From positions 1,820,514-1,884,513 of the forward strand of contig NZ_BAABHY010000001.1 of assembly GCF_039542345.1 (NCBI RefSeq): a stretch of DNA of 64,000 bases. Direction: 5' to 3'. The notes under the pieces were generated by a model, which saw nothing but the letters and a program-made list of their open reading frames with translations, was not told the DNA's origin and did not search any database. Numbering within the stretch: the stretch's first letter is position 1; every line of letters begins with the position of its first letter. Source of the stretch: Orbus sasakiae. GTDB taxonomy: Bacteria; Pseudomonadota; Gammaproteobacteria; Enterobacterales; Orbaceae. Made by a program: the position numbers and the translations under genes. Positions 50,294-59,702 of this stretch are shown here, piece after piece.

Positions 50294-51679
50294 ATGGATA
50301 AAATGATAGCCAAACATTTTTCAGTGATATGTTTATCATTAATGGTTAGTTTTAATGCGTTGTCAGTTCAAACTGACTCAACTGACAAATATGCGTACGG
50401 TGCTGAACTGTATGTCACAGATAATGAAAGCATGTTTAGTCGGGTTGAACTTGATGGTAATATTTACACTCAAACTGTGTCACCCCTTTTAGATGATGTC
50501 AGAGTATTTAATCGCAATGGTCAAACTGTTCCGTTTAGTTTAATCGAAGTTTACGACAAACAACAAAGTAAACAACAATTTAATATGGTGATGTATCCTG
50601 TCAGCCAAACGAATGAGCCAGCCCGGAATTCACAACAAGGTGATTATGCCGTTTCAATTCAAGGACAAAACGTTAACATCAAAGTCGATAAACTGAGTGA
50701 TAGTCTAGCCAAGTATTCCACCACTTACCTTCTACAATTACCTAAAGACAGTAATGTAGTAAACCCGATCAGTAATTTAAAACTGACATTTGAGGAACAA
50801 GCTGAAAACTGGCAAGCGGTTGCTGATATCTCCTATAGTACAAATCTAAAATATTGGGAAGATGTGACGACAAATGTCCCGATTATGGTTCTTAATAACA
50901 ATCAAGACCAAGTGCTTAAACTTACCGACATTAGCTTCCAACCTTATTCCTATTATAAAAATGTCACTTGGCTCATTACCTTATATTCGCAGAAAAAGAT
51001 CCCTAAACTCACAGGGGTGACCGCTTCAGCAAATAATACATTACTGAGTAATGCCTTACACCCTATTGATTTTACCTTAACGAGCTCTGACGGACAAAAT
51101 GCCATCTACACTTTACCGATAGCCATCCCCGTTAAAGAGCTTGGTATTGCGCTTTATCAATCACGCAGTGTGTTACCCGTAAGTATTTTTTATAAAGCAA
51201 GTAGCAAAGATGAACAGTGGATTAAACTTGAAGATCGCATCATCCGCCAAACTAACTATGATGACGAACAAACACGGATTGCCGTTAATCAGCGTTTAAT
51301 CTCTCAACTTAAAATTGTTTCGCTCAATAGTAATTTTGATGAAGCGCCAAAAGTGATAGCTTACCGTAATAAGGTGGATTTAGTGTTTAATAGTGCAAAC
51401 AACGCACCATTTATTTTAGCCTGGGGATCAGCAACAGCAAAACCCGCGGCATTATCTTCGTCGGCATTATTATCAGCTAATGACTCTATTTCATCGTTAC
51501 CACTCGCCTATATCGGCGATCCCGTAAAACTTGCTGGTGATAAAGCGCTACACGATGACGGTAATGTACAATCTTCGGGTATAGCTAACTGGATAATCTG
51601 GTTAGGGTTGATTATTGGTGCAGGACTTTTGGTAATATTAGCGCTAAAATTATTAAAAGAGATAAAAAAGAACAGCTAA
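50294..51679 (+). CDS. DUF3999-family periplasmic protein with C-terminal anchor
   Basis: The 461-residue protein has a signal peptide (about 6-25, with cleavage near A-L-S-V-Q), a large periplasmic part (about 26-430) of beta-rich sequence with several Trp, and a C-terminal membrane helix (WIIWLGLIIGAGLLVILALK, near 433-452) ending in basic residues. It is a DUF3999 protein, cotranscribed with DUF2339. It should face the periplasm beside its polytopic partner; a link to carbohydrate or envelope stress is only speculation. Confidence 0.8.
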   Translation: MDKMIAKHFSVICLSLMVSFNALSVQTDSTDKYAYGAELYVTDNESMFSRVELDGNIYTQTVSPLLDDVRVFNRNGQTVPFSLIEVYDKQQSKQQFNMVMYPVSQTNEPARNSQQGDYAVSIQGQNVNIKVDKLSDSLAKYSTTYLLQLPKDSNVVNPISNLKLTFEEQAENWQAVADISYSTNLKYWEDVTTNVPIMVLNNNQDQVLKLTDISFQPYSYYKNVTWLITLYSQKKIPKLTGVTASANNTLLSNALHPIDFTLTSSDGQNAIYTLPIAIPVKELGIALYQSRSVLPVSIFYKASSKDEQWIKLEDRIIRQTNYDDEQTRIAVNQRLISQLKIVSLNSNFDEAPKVIAYRNKVDLVFNSANNAPFILAWGSATAKPAALSSSALLSANDSISSLPLAYIGDPVKLAGDKALHDDGNVQSSGIANWIIWLGLIIGAGLLVILALKLLKEIKKNS

Positions 51680-51740
51680 TAAAAGGATAGCAACAAGCTT
51701 GATATCCTAATTAAAACAGCTGTTTTTTTAACAAATAAAA

Positions 51741-51759
51741 GGCGGTTATCATAACCGCC
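51741..51759 (-). terminator. intrinsic terminator of poxB
   Basis: GGCGGTTA (51741-51748) and TAACCGCC (51752-51759) form a perfect 8-bp stem with a 3-base loop. On the minus strand it runs into TTTTATTTG, 48 bases after the poxB stop. It also helps close the DUF2339/DUF3999 pair from the other side. Confidence 0.75.
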
Positions 51760-51807
51760 ATATTGTTACTCATGTCATCGAGCGAAGACAAATACAAGTG
51801 AGAGGAT

Positions 51808-53532
51808 TTATTTTTTAATAAAATTATCTTTAATTAAATCAATAAAATCACCACCTTTACCTTCTAATGTTGCTTTAGCACTATAAAGCGCCATTCCTTT
51901 CACATCACCCACCGTCACCATTGGCGGCATAATCAACTCATTTGCACTTGTGTGAACATCTAATAGCGCAGGACCATCATACGCAAGGAATTCCTGTACC
52001 GCTTGTTCAAGTTGTTCAGCTTCAGTAACCTTACGGCCATAAAAACCAATGCTCTTAGCAATATCAGCTAAATTTGGGTTGTTAAGATCAGTATAACGGT
52101 TAACTAGCCCTTCTTGTTTTTGCTCTAACTCAACAAAATTCAGTGACTGATTATTTAATACGGCAATTTTAATCGGCAGTTTTTCTTGTACTGCAGTTAA
52201 AAGATCACCAAGTAACATGGTTAATCCGCCATCGCCAGATATCGAAATCACTTGTCTTTGTGGGTAAGCTTTTTGCAGACCAAGAGCCTGCGGCATAGCA
52301 TTAGCCATCGAACCATGTTTTAGGCTACTGAGTGTTCGTCGTTTACCATTAACATGGATATGACGTGATAACCATACCATTGCAGACCCGACATCAGCGG
52401 TAAACAGCGCATCTTCGGCGGCATGTTTATCAAGTAAATCGACTAAATATTGAGGATGAATTAATTGGTTACTGGATACCACCATTTTCTTATCTAATTT
52501 AGCCACGGCTTTTTTGTAGAGTTCAACGTATTTGTCTAAAAACTGTTGATCTTGACGCGCGATCAATAAAGGGATAAGCGCTTTGATCGTGGCTTTTACA
52601 TCAGCAATAACACCAAAATCGACAGGATGACGTAAACCAATTCGCGTTGCATCATGATCGACTTGAATAATGGTTGCATTATCAGGGTAAAATTGAGACC
52701 ACGCAAAACCACAACCAAGTAGTAACAAAGTATCGCAAGATTTAATCATCTCAAATCCACCTTTGGTACCAAACATTCCGGTCATACCAACATTATAAGG
52801 GTTATTTGGCTCAATAAAATCTTTGGCTCTTGAAGTATGAGCTATCGGGGCTTTTAGGATCTGAGCTAATTCAACCAATTCGTCATGCGCATATCGGCAA
52901 CCAATACCCGCGTAAATACCAATATTTTTACCTTTATCTATTAACGATACAATTTTTTTGAGGTCATCTAAATGAGGAACCGTCGCTGATTTAGATTCGA
53001 CAGGCAGATAGCTTGCGTGATCAATAATTTCAGCTTTACTAACATCGACCGGTAAAACAATCACGGCAACACCGTGTTGGTTAATTGCCGCTTCAACAGC
53101 TTGAGTAAAAATACGACGAGCACTGTGTGGATGAATCACTTGCTGACAAAATACCGAACAATTTTTATAGACACTAACAAAATCGACTTCTTGTGGTAAA
53201 TCAGATCCCAATCCATCCGATGCTAGCTGGCTAGCAATCAAAACAACCGGTGCGCCATTACGTTGCGCTTCATAGATACCATTAATGAAATGTAAGCTTC
53301 CTGGACCACAAGAACCGGCACACGCAGTCAATTGATCAGACACAAACGCTTCAGCGCCTGCAGCAAATGCCCCCGCCTCTTCATGACGAACATGAACCCA
53401 CTCAATATTACTGTCATGTATGGCTTCTGTAACATAGTTTAATGTATCACCAACGACACCATAGCAATGTTTGACGCCCGCTTCTGATAAAACGTCAACC
53501 AATATCTGAGCAACTGTTTTTTTTGTCGACAT
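51808..53532 (-). CDS. poxB: pyruvate dehydrogenase (quinone)
   Basis: The 574-residue ThDP enzyme oxidises pyruvate to acetate and CO2 and passes electrons to ubiquinone. The N-terminal Pyr domain includes RHEEAGAFAAGAEA with the catalytic glutamate, the PP domain has GDGGLTMLLGDLLTAVQ, and the tail (MPPMVTVGDVKGMALYSAK to the end) aligns with the membrane-binding helix of E. coli PoxB (572 residues). The gene is monocistronic, with a strong terminator. It fits an overflow or microaerobic lifestyle. Confidence 0.92.
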   Translation of the reverse strand: MSTKKTVAQILVDVLSEAGVKHCYGVVGDTLNYVTEAIHDSNIEWVHVRHEEAGAFAAGAEAFVSDQLTACAGSCGPGSLHFINGIYEAQRNGAPVVLIASQLASDGLGSDLPQEVDFVSVYKNCSVFCQQVIHPHSARRIFTQAVEAAINQHGVAVIVLPVDVSKAEIIDHASYLPVESKSATVPHLDDLKKIVSLIDKGKNIGIYAGIGCRYAHDELVELAQILKAPIAHTSRAKDFIEPNNPYNVGMTGMFGTKGGFEMIKSCDTLLLLGCGFAWSQFYPDNATIIQVDHDATRIGLRHPVDFGVIADVKATIKALIPLLIARQDQQFLDKYVELYKKAVAKLDKKMVVSSNQLIHPQYLVDLLDKHAAEDALFTADVGSAMVWLSRHIHVNGKRRTLSSLKHGSMANAMPQALGLQKAYPQRQVISISGDGGLTMLLGDLLTAVQEKLPIKIAVLNNQSLNFVELEQKQEGLVNRYTDLNNPNLADIAKSIGFYGRKVTEAEQLEQAVQEFLAYDGPALLDVHTSANELIMPPMVTVGDVKGMALYSAKATLEGKGGDFIDLIKDNFIKK

Positions 53533-53657
53533 GCGAAATACCTCTTGATAAGTGTTTGATATAAATAATTGTTATTATTTAACCGTGTTTGACAAACTGA
53601 ATCAATCTTAAATAGTATTGATCATTTCACTATTCTATAAGAAAACATAACATGATT

Positions 53658-54776
53658 TTATTCATTTTGTGGTTTAGCAAGATGGCTATTGGGTGGCGGT
53701 GTAAGTAACCAAACTCGACCATAATGATTATAAAAACCGGCCTGATGGCCCGCATCATCACCAATTCCTTGATAAATATCCAAATGTTGTCCCTTAATAG
53801 CACCGCCGATATCTAATGCAATCATTAAACGTAATTCACGTTGCCCATTATAAATCCCCTTATCATCGAGTAATGGCACATCAATTAACATCACTGAGCC
53901 TGCAGGAATAATCGATTGATCGGATGCCACTGAGGCTTTAGCCACAAGCGGAATTCCCGTTGAACCAACAACTGCAGCATTCGGTTGTGGCTTAAAAAAG
54001 ACGGCAGACGCATTTTGTTTCAATAACTCAATTACTGTTTGGGGATCTTGTTGCTCAGCCCAAGCTTTAATAGCTTGCATTGAAATTTTATCACGATCAA
54101 TTTGTCCCTGTTCAATCAATAACCGCCCAATACTTTGGTAAGGATGGCCATTTTTACCACTATAACCAAAAAAGACTAATGGCTCACCATTTTCGAAATC
54201 AATATAACCACTGCCTTGCACTTCCATAATAAAATTATCAATCAATGATTGAGTATACGCAATTTCAAGCTGACGACCCGCAAATATACCGTTATAAATT
54301 TGTTCTCGTGTTGGTAGCTCTCCCTGCCAGTTATCAGGCTTAGCGTAAAGCGGGTAGCGAAATTGGTCATCAGGATAATGCCTTGCTTTCAAAACAGGGG
54401 TGTAATACCCCGTAAGATGAACATTCGCATAGTTATCTTGACCTGAAAGTAAATAGCTTGTTAGGCCAACTCGGTTAAATTCATTCGTGGCTAAATTTGT
54501 ATTAATCCATTGATTCACCGCCTCATAAATGACTTGGTTTTTTTTATACAGTGACGGCGAAACTTGCTCAATAAGCTTGACTTGTTGTAAATAATCGTCA
54601 ATATTAACGGGCTTTGTTAAACGGGGCTGAGATACGTTAAAAATGGGTGATAGTGTGCCATCTAAATATTGCTGACCTTGTTCAGTCGGGTAATTTTTAC
54701 ATCCCGTTATCATAAATAATGGTAATAAAATGCCGCAGCAGCCTTGTATTAATTTGCTTTGAAATCTATTTTTCAT
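53658..54776 (-). CDS. mltA: membrane-bound lytic transglycosylase A
   Basis: The 372-residue lipoprotein has a signal ending in the lipobox MITGC (residue 26 or so). The MltA domain shows YYTPVLKA, FIMEVQGSGYIDFENGE and the 3D domain end RLMIALDIGGAIKGQHLDIYQG with the catalytic aspartate expected near the end. It cleaves glycan strands from the outer membrane. It is 125 bases upstream of the poxB start but in a separate transcription unit by distance. Confidence 0.93.
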   Translation of the reverse strand: MKNRFQSKLIQGCCGILLPLFMITGCKNYPTEQGQQYLDGTLSPIFNVSQPRLTKPVNIDDYLQQVKLIEQVSPSLYKKNQVIYEAVNQWINTNLATNEFNRVGLTSYLLSGQDNYANVHLTGYYTPVLKARHYPDDQFRYPLYAKPDNWQGELPTREQIYNGIFAGRQLEIAYTQSLIDNFIMEVQGSGYIDFENGEPLVFFGYSGKNGHPYQSIGRLLIEQGQIDRDKISMQAIKAWAEQQDPQTVIELLKQNASAVFFKPQPNAAVVGSTGIPLVAKASVASDQSIIPAGSVMLIDVPLLDDKGIYNGQRELRLMIALDIGGAIKGQHLDIYQGIGDDAGHQAGFYNHYGRVWLLTPPPNSHLAKPQNE

Positions 54777-54965
54777 TTTCGTTACTCGCTAAATTAGTGC
54801 AAAAAAGCTCAAAAATAGTTCATTATAAGTGCATAGCTATAATCATTTTTACATCATAAAAAGATTTAATGAATATCTTCAATAAAAACATTGATATCAC
54901 TATATAGAATCTTTAATATCTCAAGGCTATTACTCAAATAAAATAAATCAAGGAATAAAGATACC

Positions 54966-56360
54966 ATGAATTCAGTCAATGATACTGGGTCTTCTCAAGA
55001 AAATAAACTTAAACGTCATCTATCTAATCGACATATTCAATTAATTGCAATCAGTGGTGCAATTGGTACCGGATTATTTATGGGATCGGGTAAAACAATC
55101 AGTCTTGCCGGACCTTCTATTATTTTTGTTTATATGATCATCGGATTTGTGCTCTTTTTTGTTATGCGCGCAATGGGTGAAATCTTATTATCAAACTTAA
55201 ATTATAAATCATTTAGTGATTTTGCAGCCGATCTACTCGGACCTTGGGCCGGCTTTTTCACGGGGTGGACGTATTGGTTTTGTTGGGTAATAACGGGTAT
55301 CGCTGATGTGGTTGCCATTGCCGGCTATGCACAGCATTGGTTTGAGGCATTACCCGCTTGGATTCCAATGTTAATTTGTATTTTTGTCTTACTTTCGCTG
55401 AATCTACTGACGGTAAAAATGTTTGGTGAAACCGAGTTTTGGTTTTCAATGATTAAAATCATCGCCATTCTTGCATTAATTGTCGTGGGTATTGTGTTAA
55501 TTGCTACAGCTTACTACTCAGAACAGACACAATCTTCTGCAGCACTAAGTAACCTTTGGCAATATGGTGGTATGTTCCCGAAAGGAATGATGGGCTTTTT
55601 TGCTGGTTTCCAAATTGCTATTTTTGCTTTTGTTGGGATTGAATTAGTTGGTACGACTGCGGCAGAAACAAAAGATCCAACAAAAAACTTACCACGAGCG
55701 ATCAATTCTGTGCCGATGCGTATTATCTTTTTCTATGTGTTTGCACTGATTATTATTATGAGCGTGACACCTTGGACCTATATTTTACCGAACAAAAGTC
55801 CATTTGTTGAACTCTTTACATTAATTGGTCTACCTGCGGCGGCAAGCTTAATTAATTTCGTGGTACTGACCTCTGCGGCGTCATCTGCCAATAGTGGAAT
55901 ATATTCAACTAGCCGTATGCTATTTGGCTTAGCCAAAAAACACGATGCACCGTCTTTATTTGGTAAACTATCATCTCGCTTCGTCCCAGCTAACGGCTTA
56001 ATGTTTTCTTGTATTTGTTTGCTTGGCGGTGTGGTATTGATTTATATGGTTCCTGATGTTGTGGAAGCATTTACTATTGTGACAACCATTTCAGCGATTT
56101 TGTTTATGTTTATTTGGTCAATTATCTTGATCTCTTATATTGTTTACCGCAAAAAACGTGCCGCACTTCATCAAGCATCATTATTTAAAATGCCTGGTGG
56201 TGTATTTATGTGTGTTGTGTGTCTTGCTTTCTTTGCTTTTGTCATTGTATTACTCACATTTGAAACAGATACTCGACAAGCCTTGATTGCGACGCCAATC
56301 TGGTTTATTGCGCTGATTATTGGTTATTTATTACGTAAAAATTTAATAAAATCGAATTAA
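54966..56360 (+). CDS. cycA: D-serine/D-alanine/glycine permease
   Basis: The 464-residue APC transporter has twelve membrane helices and is very close to E. coli CycA: the N-terminal block RHIQLIAISGAIGTGLFMGS, then SGKTISLAGPSIIFVYMI, GIELVGTTAAETKDPTKNLP, and the end TRQALIATPIWFIAL. It takes up D-serine, D-alanine and glycine with protons. It stands alone and ends in a strong terminator. Confidence 0.93.
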   Translation: MNSVNDTGSSQENKLKRHLSNRHIQLIAISGAIGTGLFMGSGKTISLAGPSIIFVYMIIGFVLFFVMRAMGEILLSNLNYKSFSDFAADLLGPWAGFFTGWTYWFCWVITGIADVVAIAGYAQHWFEALPAWIPMLICIFVLLSLNLLTVKMFGETEFWFSMIKIIAILALIVVGIVLIATAYYSEQTQSSAALSNLWQYGGMFPKGMMGFFAGFQIAIFAFVGIELVGTTAAETKDPTKNLPRAINSVPMRIIFFYVFALIIIMSVTPWTYILPNKSPFVELFTLIGLPAAASLINFVVLTSAASSANSGIYSTSRMLFGLAKKHDAPSLFGKLSSRFVPANGLMFSCICLLGGVVLIYMVPDVVEAFTIVTTISAILFMFIWSIILISYIVYRKKRAALHQASLFKMPGGVFMCVVCLAFFAFVIVLLTFETDTRQALIATPIWFIALIIGYLLRKNLIKSN

Positions 56361-56379
56361 CCACCCTATCATCCTGAGT

Positions 56380-56409
56380 AAAACCGCCTTATCATCAGGC
56401 GGTTTTTTT
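56380..56409 (+). terminator. intrinsic terminator of cycA
   Basis: A perfect 10-bp stem (AAAACCGCCT 56380-56389 with AGGCGGTTTT 56397-56406) and a 7-base loop are followed by more T's. Confidence 0.92.
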
Positions 56410-56518
56410 ATCTTCACGATTTATGGATCACTGCATTTTTTTATGACTCGCATTTCACGCTTATGTTATGATAATTCCATTGTGGCAATAATAACCTATT
56501 TACTGGCTAAGACTGACT

Positions 56519-57496
56519 ATGGGCTATACATTAACTTTTAACGAGCTACCTGAAAATATCCAAAACTGGCAAGCTTTGCCATTATCTTTAAACGGCTGTG
56601 AAGTTGTTCCACTCGATTACAATGCAGGGAAAACAGGCTGGATTATTTATGGTAAAAAACTTAATAAAACGTTGTTGTCAAAATTCCAAAACAAATTGGC
56701 AATTCCCATTGTCATTGTGTCATCTTGGAAAATAAAAACGTATCAAGTGATTCGAATTGCAGGCGTTATGCCAAAAAATGCAAAAGAAATTGCCATGGGA
56801 TTAGGAATCGATATTTCGATTATTGATAATCTACCGACCCTTCAGTCCCAAGGACTGCTGGTTATGGATATGGATTCAACCGCGATTTCCATTGAATGTA
56901 TTGATGAAATTGCAAAACGTCACGGTGTTGGTGAATTAGTTTCTAATATCACTGAACAAGCCATGCGCGGTGAAATAGATTTTACAACCAGTTTACGTAA
57001 ACGCGTTGCCACACTAAAACATGCAGATGTATCAATTTTAGAAACGATAAAGAAAGAGTTACCCATTATGCCAGGGCTGTCTTTTTTAGTAAAAGAATTG
57101 CATAAACGAAATTGGAAAATTGCCATTGTATCGGGTGGATTTACCTATTTTGCTGATTACCTAAAAGGTAAATTTAAATTGGATGAAGTGTATGCCAATC
57201 AGCTTGATATTAATCATTCGGGTAAACTCACAGGCAAAGTAAAAGGTGAAATTGTTGATGCAAAATTTAAAGCTAGAACCTTACAAAACTTAGCTAATCA
57301 ATTTAATATTCCCATTGAGCAAACTGTTGCCATCGGCGATGGCGCCAATGATCTGATGATGATCCGAATTGCAGGACTCGGGGTGGCTTATCATGGCAAA
57401 CCCAAAGTCGTTCAAAAAGCGAAAATTAGTATCAATTATGCTGATTTAACCGGGCTTGTCTGTATTTTATCAGCCAGCCTCGATAGTGAAGGTTAA
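56519..57496 (+). CDS. serB: phosphoserine phosphatase
   Basis: The 325-residue HAD enzyme finishes serine synthesis from 3-phosphoserine. The catalytic motif is MDMDSTAISIE (about 117-127), motif II IVSGGFTYFA, and motif III AIGDGANDLMM. The N-terminal 100 residues form a separate regulatory-like domain as in E. coli SerB. It lies 31 bases upstream of radA, the same order as in E. coli, and they are probably cotranscribed. Confidence 0.95.
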   Translation: MGYTLTFNELPENIQNWQALPLSLNGCEVVPLDYNAGKTGWIIYGKKLNKTLLSKFQNKLAIPIVIVSSWKIKTYQVIRIAGVMPKNAKEIAMGLGIDISIIDNLPTLQSQGLLVMDMDSTAISIECIDEIAKRHGVGELVSNITEQAMRGEIDFTTSLRKRVATLKHADVSILETIKKELPIMPGLSFLVKELHKRNWKIAIVSGGFTYFADYLKGKFKLDEVYANQLDINHSGKLTGKVKGEIVDAKFKARTLQNLANQFNIPIEQTVAIGDGANDLMMIRIAGLGVAYHGKPKVVQKAKISINYADLTGLVCILSASLDSEG

Positions 57497-57527
57497 TCAA
57501 GAATTACCATTGTATTGGAGATAAAAT

Positions 57528-58907
57528 TTGGCGAAGTCCCCTAAACGTGCTTATGTTTGTAATGATTGCGGTGCTGATTATCCCCGCTGGCAAGGTCAGT
57601 GTAGTGAATGCCATGCATGGAACACGATTACTGAAGTTAGGCTTGCTTCGACAACGACGCGTAGTGACCGTTTTAGTGGTTATGCTGGCGACCTAGGTCT
57701 TTCAAAAATACAGAAACTTGCTGAAATTAGTCTCGAAGAGTTACCACGTTTCTCAACCAGTTTTTCTGAGTTTGACCGTGTCCTCGGGGGTGGGGTTGTG
57801 CCGGGTAGTGCGATTTTAATTGGTGGTAGTCCAGGGGCTGGTAAAAGTACACTGTTGCTACAAACGATGTGTCGCTTATCAACCCAAATGAAAACACTCT
57901 ATGTCACTGGCGAAGAATCATTACAACAAGTCGCGATGCGTGCTCACCGATTAGGGCTACCGACTGATCAAATTAACATGCTATCAGAAACCAGTATTGA
58001 GCAAATCTGTTTATTGGCTGAAAAAGAGCAGCCAAGGTTAATGGTAATTGACTCCATCCAAGTCATGCATATGGCCGATATCCAGTCATCACCAGGGAGC
58101 GTTGCGCAAGTTCGTGAAACGGCTGCCTATTTAACGCGATTTGCTAAAACAAAAGGAATTGCAATTATTATGGTTGGTCACGTGACCAAAGATGGTTCGC
58201 TTGCCGGACCGAAAGTCCTTGAACACTGTATCGATTGCTCAATTTTGCTTGATGGCGATTCAGATTCACGATTTCGAACGCTACGCAGCCACAAAAACCG
58301 CTTTGGTGCTGTTAATGAGTTAGGCGTTTTTGCAATGACGGAACAAGGCCTTAAAGAAGTTAGTAACCCATCAGCCATTTTTCTAAGCCGAGGAGATGAA
58401 ATGTCGCCGGGCAGTTCTGTAATGGTACTTTGGGAAGGCACTCGACCTTTACTGGTTGAAATACAAGCTTTAGTTGATCATTCGATGTATGGGAATCCAA
58501 GACGTGTTACGGTTGGCCTTGAGCAAAATAGATTAGCGTTACTTTTAGCCGTATTACATCGCCATGGTGGTTTACAAATGGCTGATCAAGATATTTTTGT
58601 GAACGTTGTTGGTGGTGTAAAAGTCAGTGAAACAAGTGCAGATTTAGCGCTGGTTTCTGCGCTTATATCGAGTTTTCGTAATAAACCGTTACCACATGAT
58701 CTGGTGGTATTTGGGGAAATTGGTTTGGGTGGTGAAATTCGACCGGTGCCGAGTGGACAGGAAAGAATTTCAGAAGCAGCAAAGCATGGTTTTAAACGAG
58801 CAATTGTCCCTGCCGCAAATGTACCAAAGAAAATGCCTACCGATATGAAAATTTATGGCGTCAAAAAATTATCGGATGCACTTGATATTTTAAATGACCT
58901 AACATAA
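57528..58907 (+). CDS. radA: DNA repair protein RadA
   Basis: The 459-residue RecA-like helicase assists branch migration in recombination. It has an N-terminal zinc finger (C11, C14, C25, C28), Walker A GGSPGAGKST (99-108), the RadA-specific KNRFG motif and a C-terminal Lon-protease-like domain (about 300-455). The TTG start follows TTGGAG at seven bases, and no nearby ATG would retain the zinc finger. It ends in a strong terminator. Confidence 0.95.
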   Translation: MAKSPKRAYVCNDCGADYPRWQGQCSECHAWNTITEVRLASTTTRSDRFSGYAGDLGLSKIQKLAEISLEELPRFSTSFSEFDRVLGGGVVPGSAILIGGSPGAGKSTLLLQTMCRLSTQMKTLYVTGEESLQQVAMRAHRLGLPTDQINMLSETSIEQICLLAEKEQPRLMVIDSIQVMHMADIQSSPGSVAQVRETAAYLTRFAKTKGIAIIMVGHVTKDGSLAGPKVLEHCIDCSILLDGDSDSRFRTLRSHKNRFGAVNELGVFAMTEQGLKEVSNPSAIFLSRGDEMSPGSSVMVLWEGTRPLLVEIQALVDHSMYGNPRRVTVGLEQNRLALLLAVLHRHGGLQMADQDIFVNVVGGVKVSETSADLALVSALISSFRNKPLPHDLVVFGEIGLGGEIRPVPSGQERISEAAKHGFKRAIVPAANVPKKMPTDMKIYGVKKLSDALDILNDLT

Positions 58908-58913
58908 TATAAC

Positions 58914-58948
58914 GCGTGATTGTCAAAAGACATCACGCTAAATTTTTT
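58914..58948 (+). terminator. intrinsic terminator of radA
   Basis: A stem of GCGTGA and TGTC pairing with GACA and TCACGC (58914-58924 with 58929-58938), with one unpaired T and an AAAA loop, is followed by TAAATTTTTTC. Confidence 0.8.
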
Positions 58949-59138
58949 CGTTAAATTATTGTCATAACCTATAAATATAGTGTAAAAACCATTCAATCAG
59001 GTTCTACGTACCACTCACTGAAATGCGAAAATCAAAAATAGCACGGCCAACATCCCATAATTTATCTGATTAAAATTCACCATTATTTATCGGTTTAAGC
59101 TATACTAATACACTTCTGCCACAGTATAGATATTTAAT

Positions 59139-59684
59139 ATGAAAACAGACTCTTTGCTATATACCTCTCTCAATAATGAACTTAAATCACACGCGATTGG
59201 CGTTAACACTGCCGAATTACATGGATTTCTTAGTGGAATTTTAGCCGGTGGCAACCATGATGAAAGTTGGCGAGTCCTTGTTGATGATATGATGAATGAT
59301 GGTAAGCCAATGGCTAATTCATTATCCAAGCTGATAACAGAATTATATCATCAAGCCAAACAACAGCTTAATAACGATGACTTTGAGTTTCAGCTGTTCA
59401 TCCGTGATGATGAATTGTTCGCTCAAATCGATGACTTAGTTGGCTGGATAAATCATTTTCTATTAGGTTTAGGGCTAGCACAGCCTCAATTAGCTAAAGT
59501 AAAAGGTGATATTGGTGAAGCCATATATGACCTAAGGCAAATTACTCAACTTGGTTATGATGAAGATGATGATCAAGAAGAACTGGCATTTGCACTCGAA
59601 GAAATTTTAGAGTATGTCCGCATGACCGTCATTCTTTGCCATGATGAATTTACTGAACGCGATCAGTCAACAACAATACATTAA
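59139..59684 (+). CDS. ygfB: YgfB/YecA-family protein (UPF0149)
   Basis: This 181-residue all-helical protein shows LHGFLSGILAGGNHDESW (about 28-45), GLGLAQPQLAK and an acidic stretch YDEDDDQEELAFALEEILEYVRM, as in E. coli YgfB. The molecular function is not settled; in Pseudomonas YgfB has been linked to regulation of resistance genes. It is 18 bases before pepP, the order found in E. coli. Confidence 0.9.
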   Translation: MKTDSLLYTSLNNELKSHAIGVNTAELHGFLSGILAGGNHDESWRVLVDDMMNDGKPMANSLSKLITELYHQAKQQLNNDDFEFQLFIRDDELFAQIDDLVGWINHFLLGLGLAQPQLAKVKGDIGEAIYDLRQITQLGYDEDDDQEELAFALEEILEYVRMTVILCHDEFTERDQSTTIH

Positions 59685-59702
59685 TATCAGATAGGTTATA
59701 CC

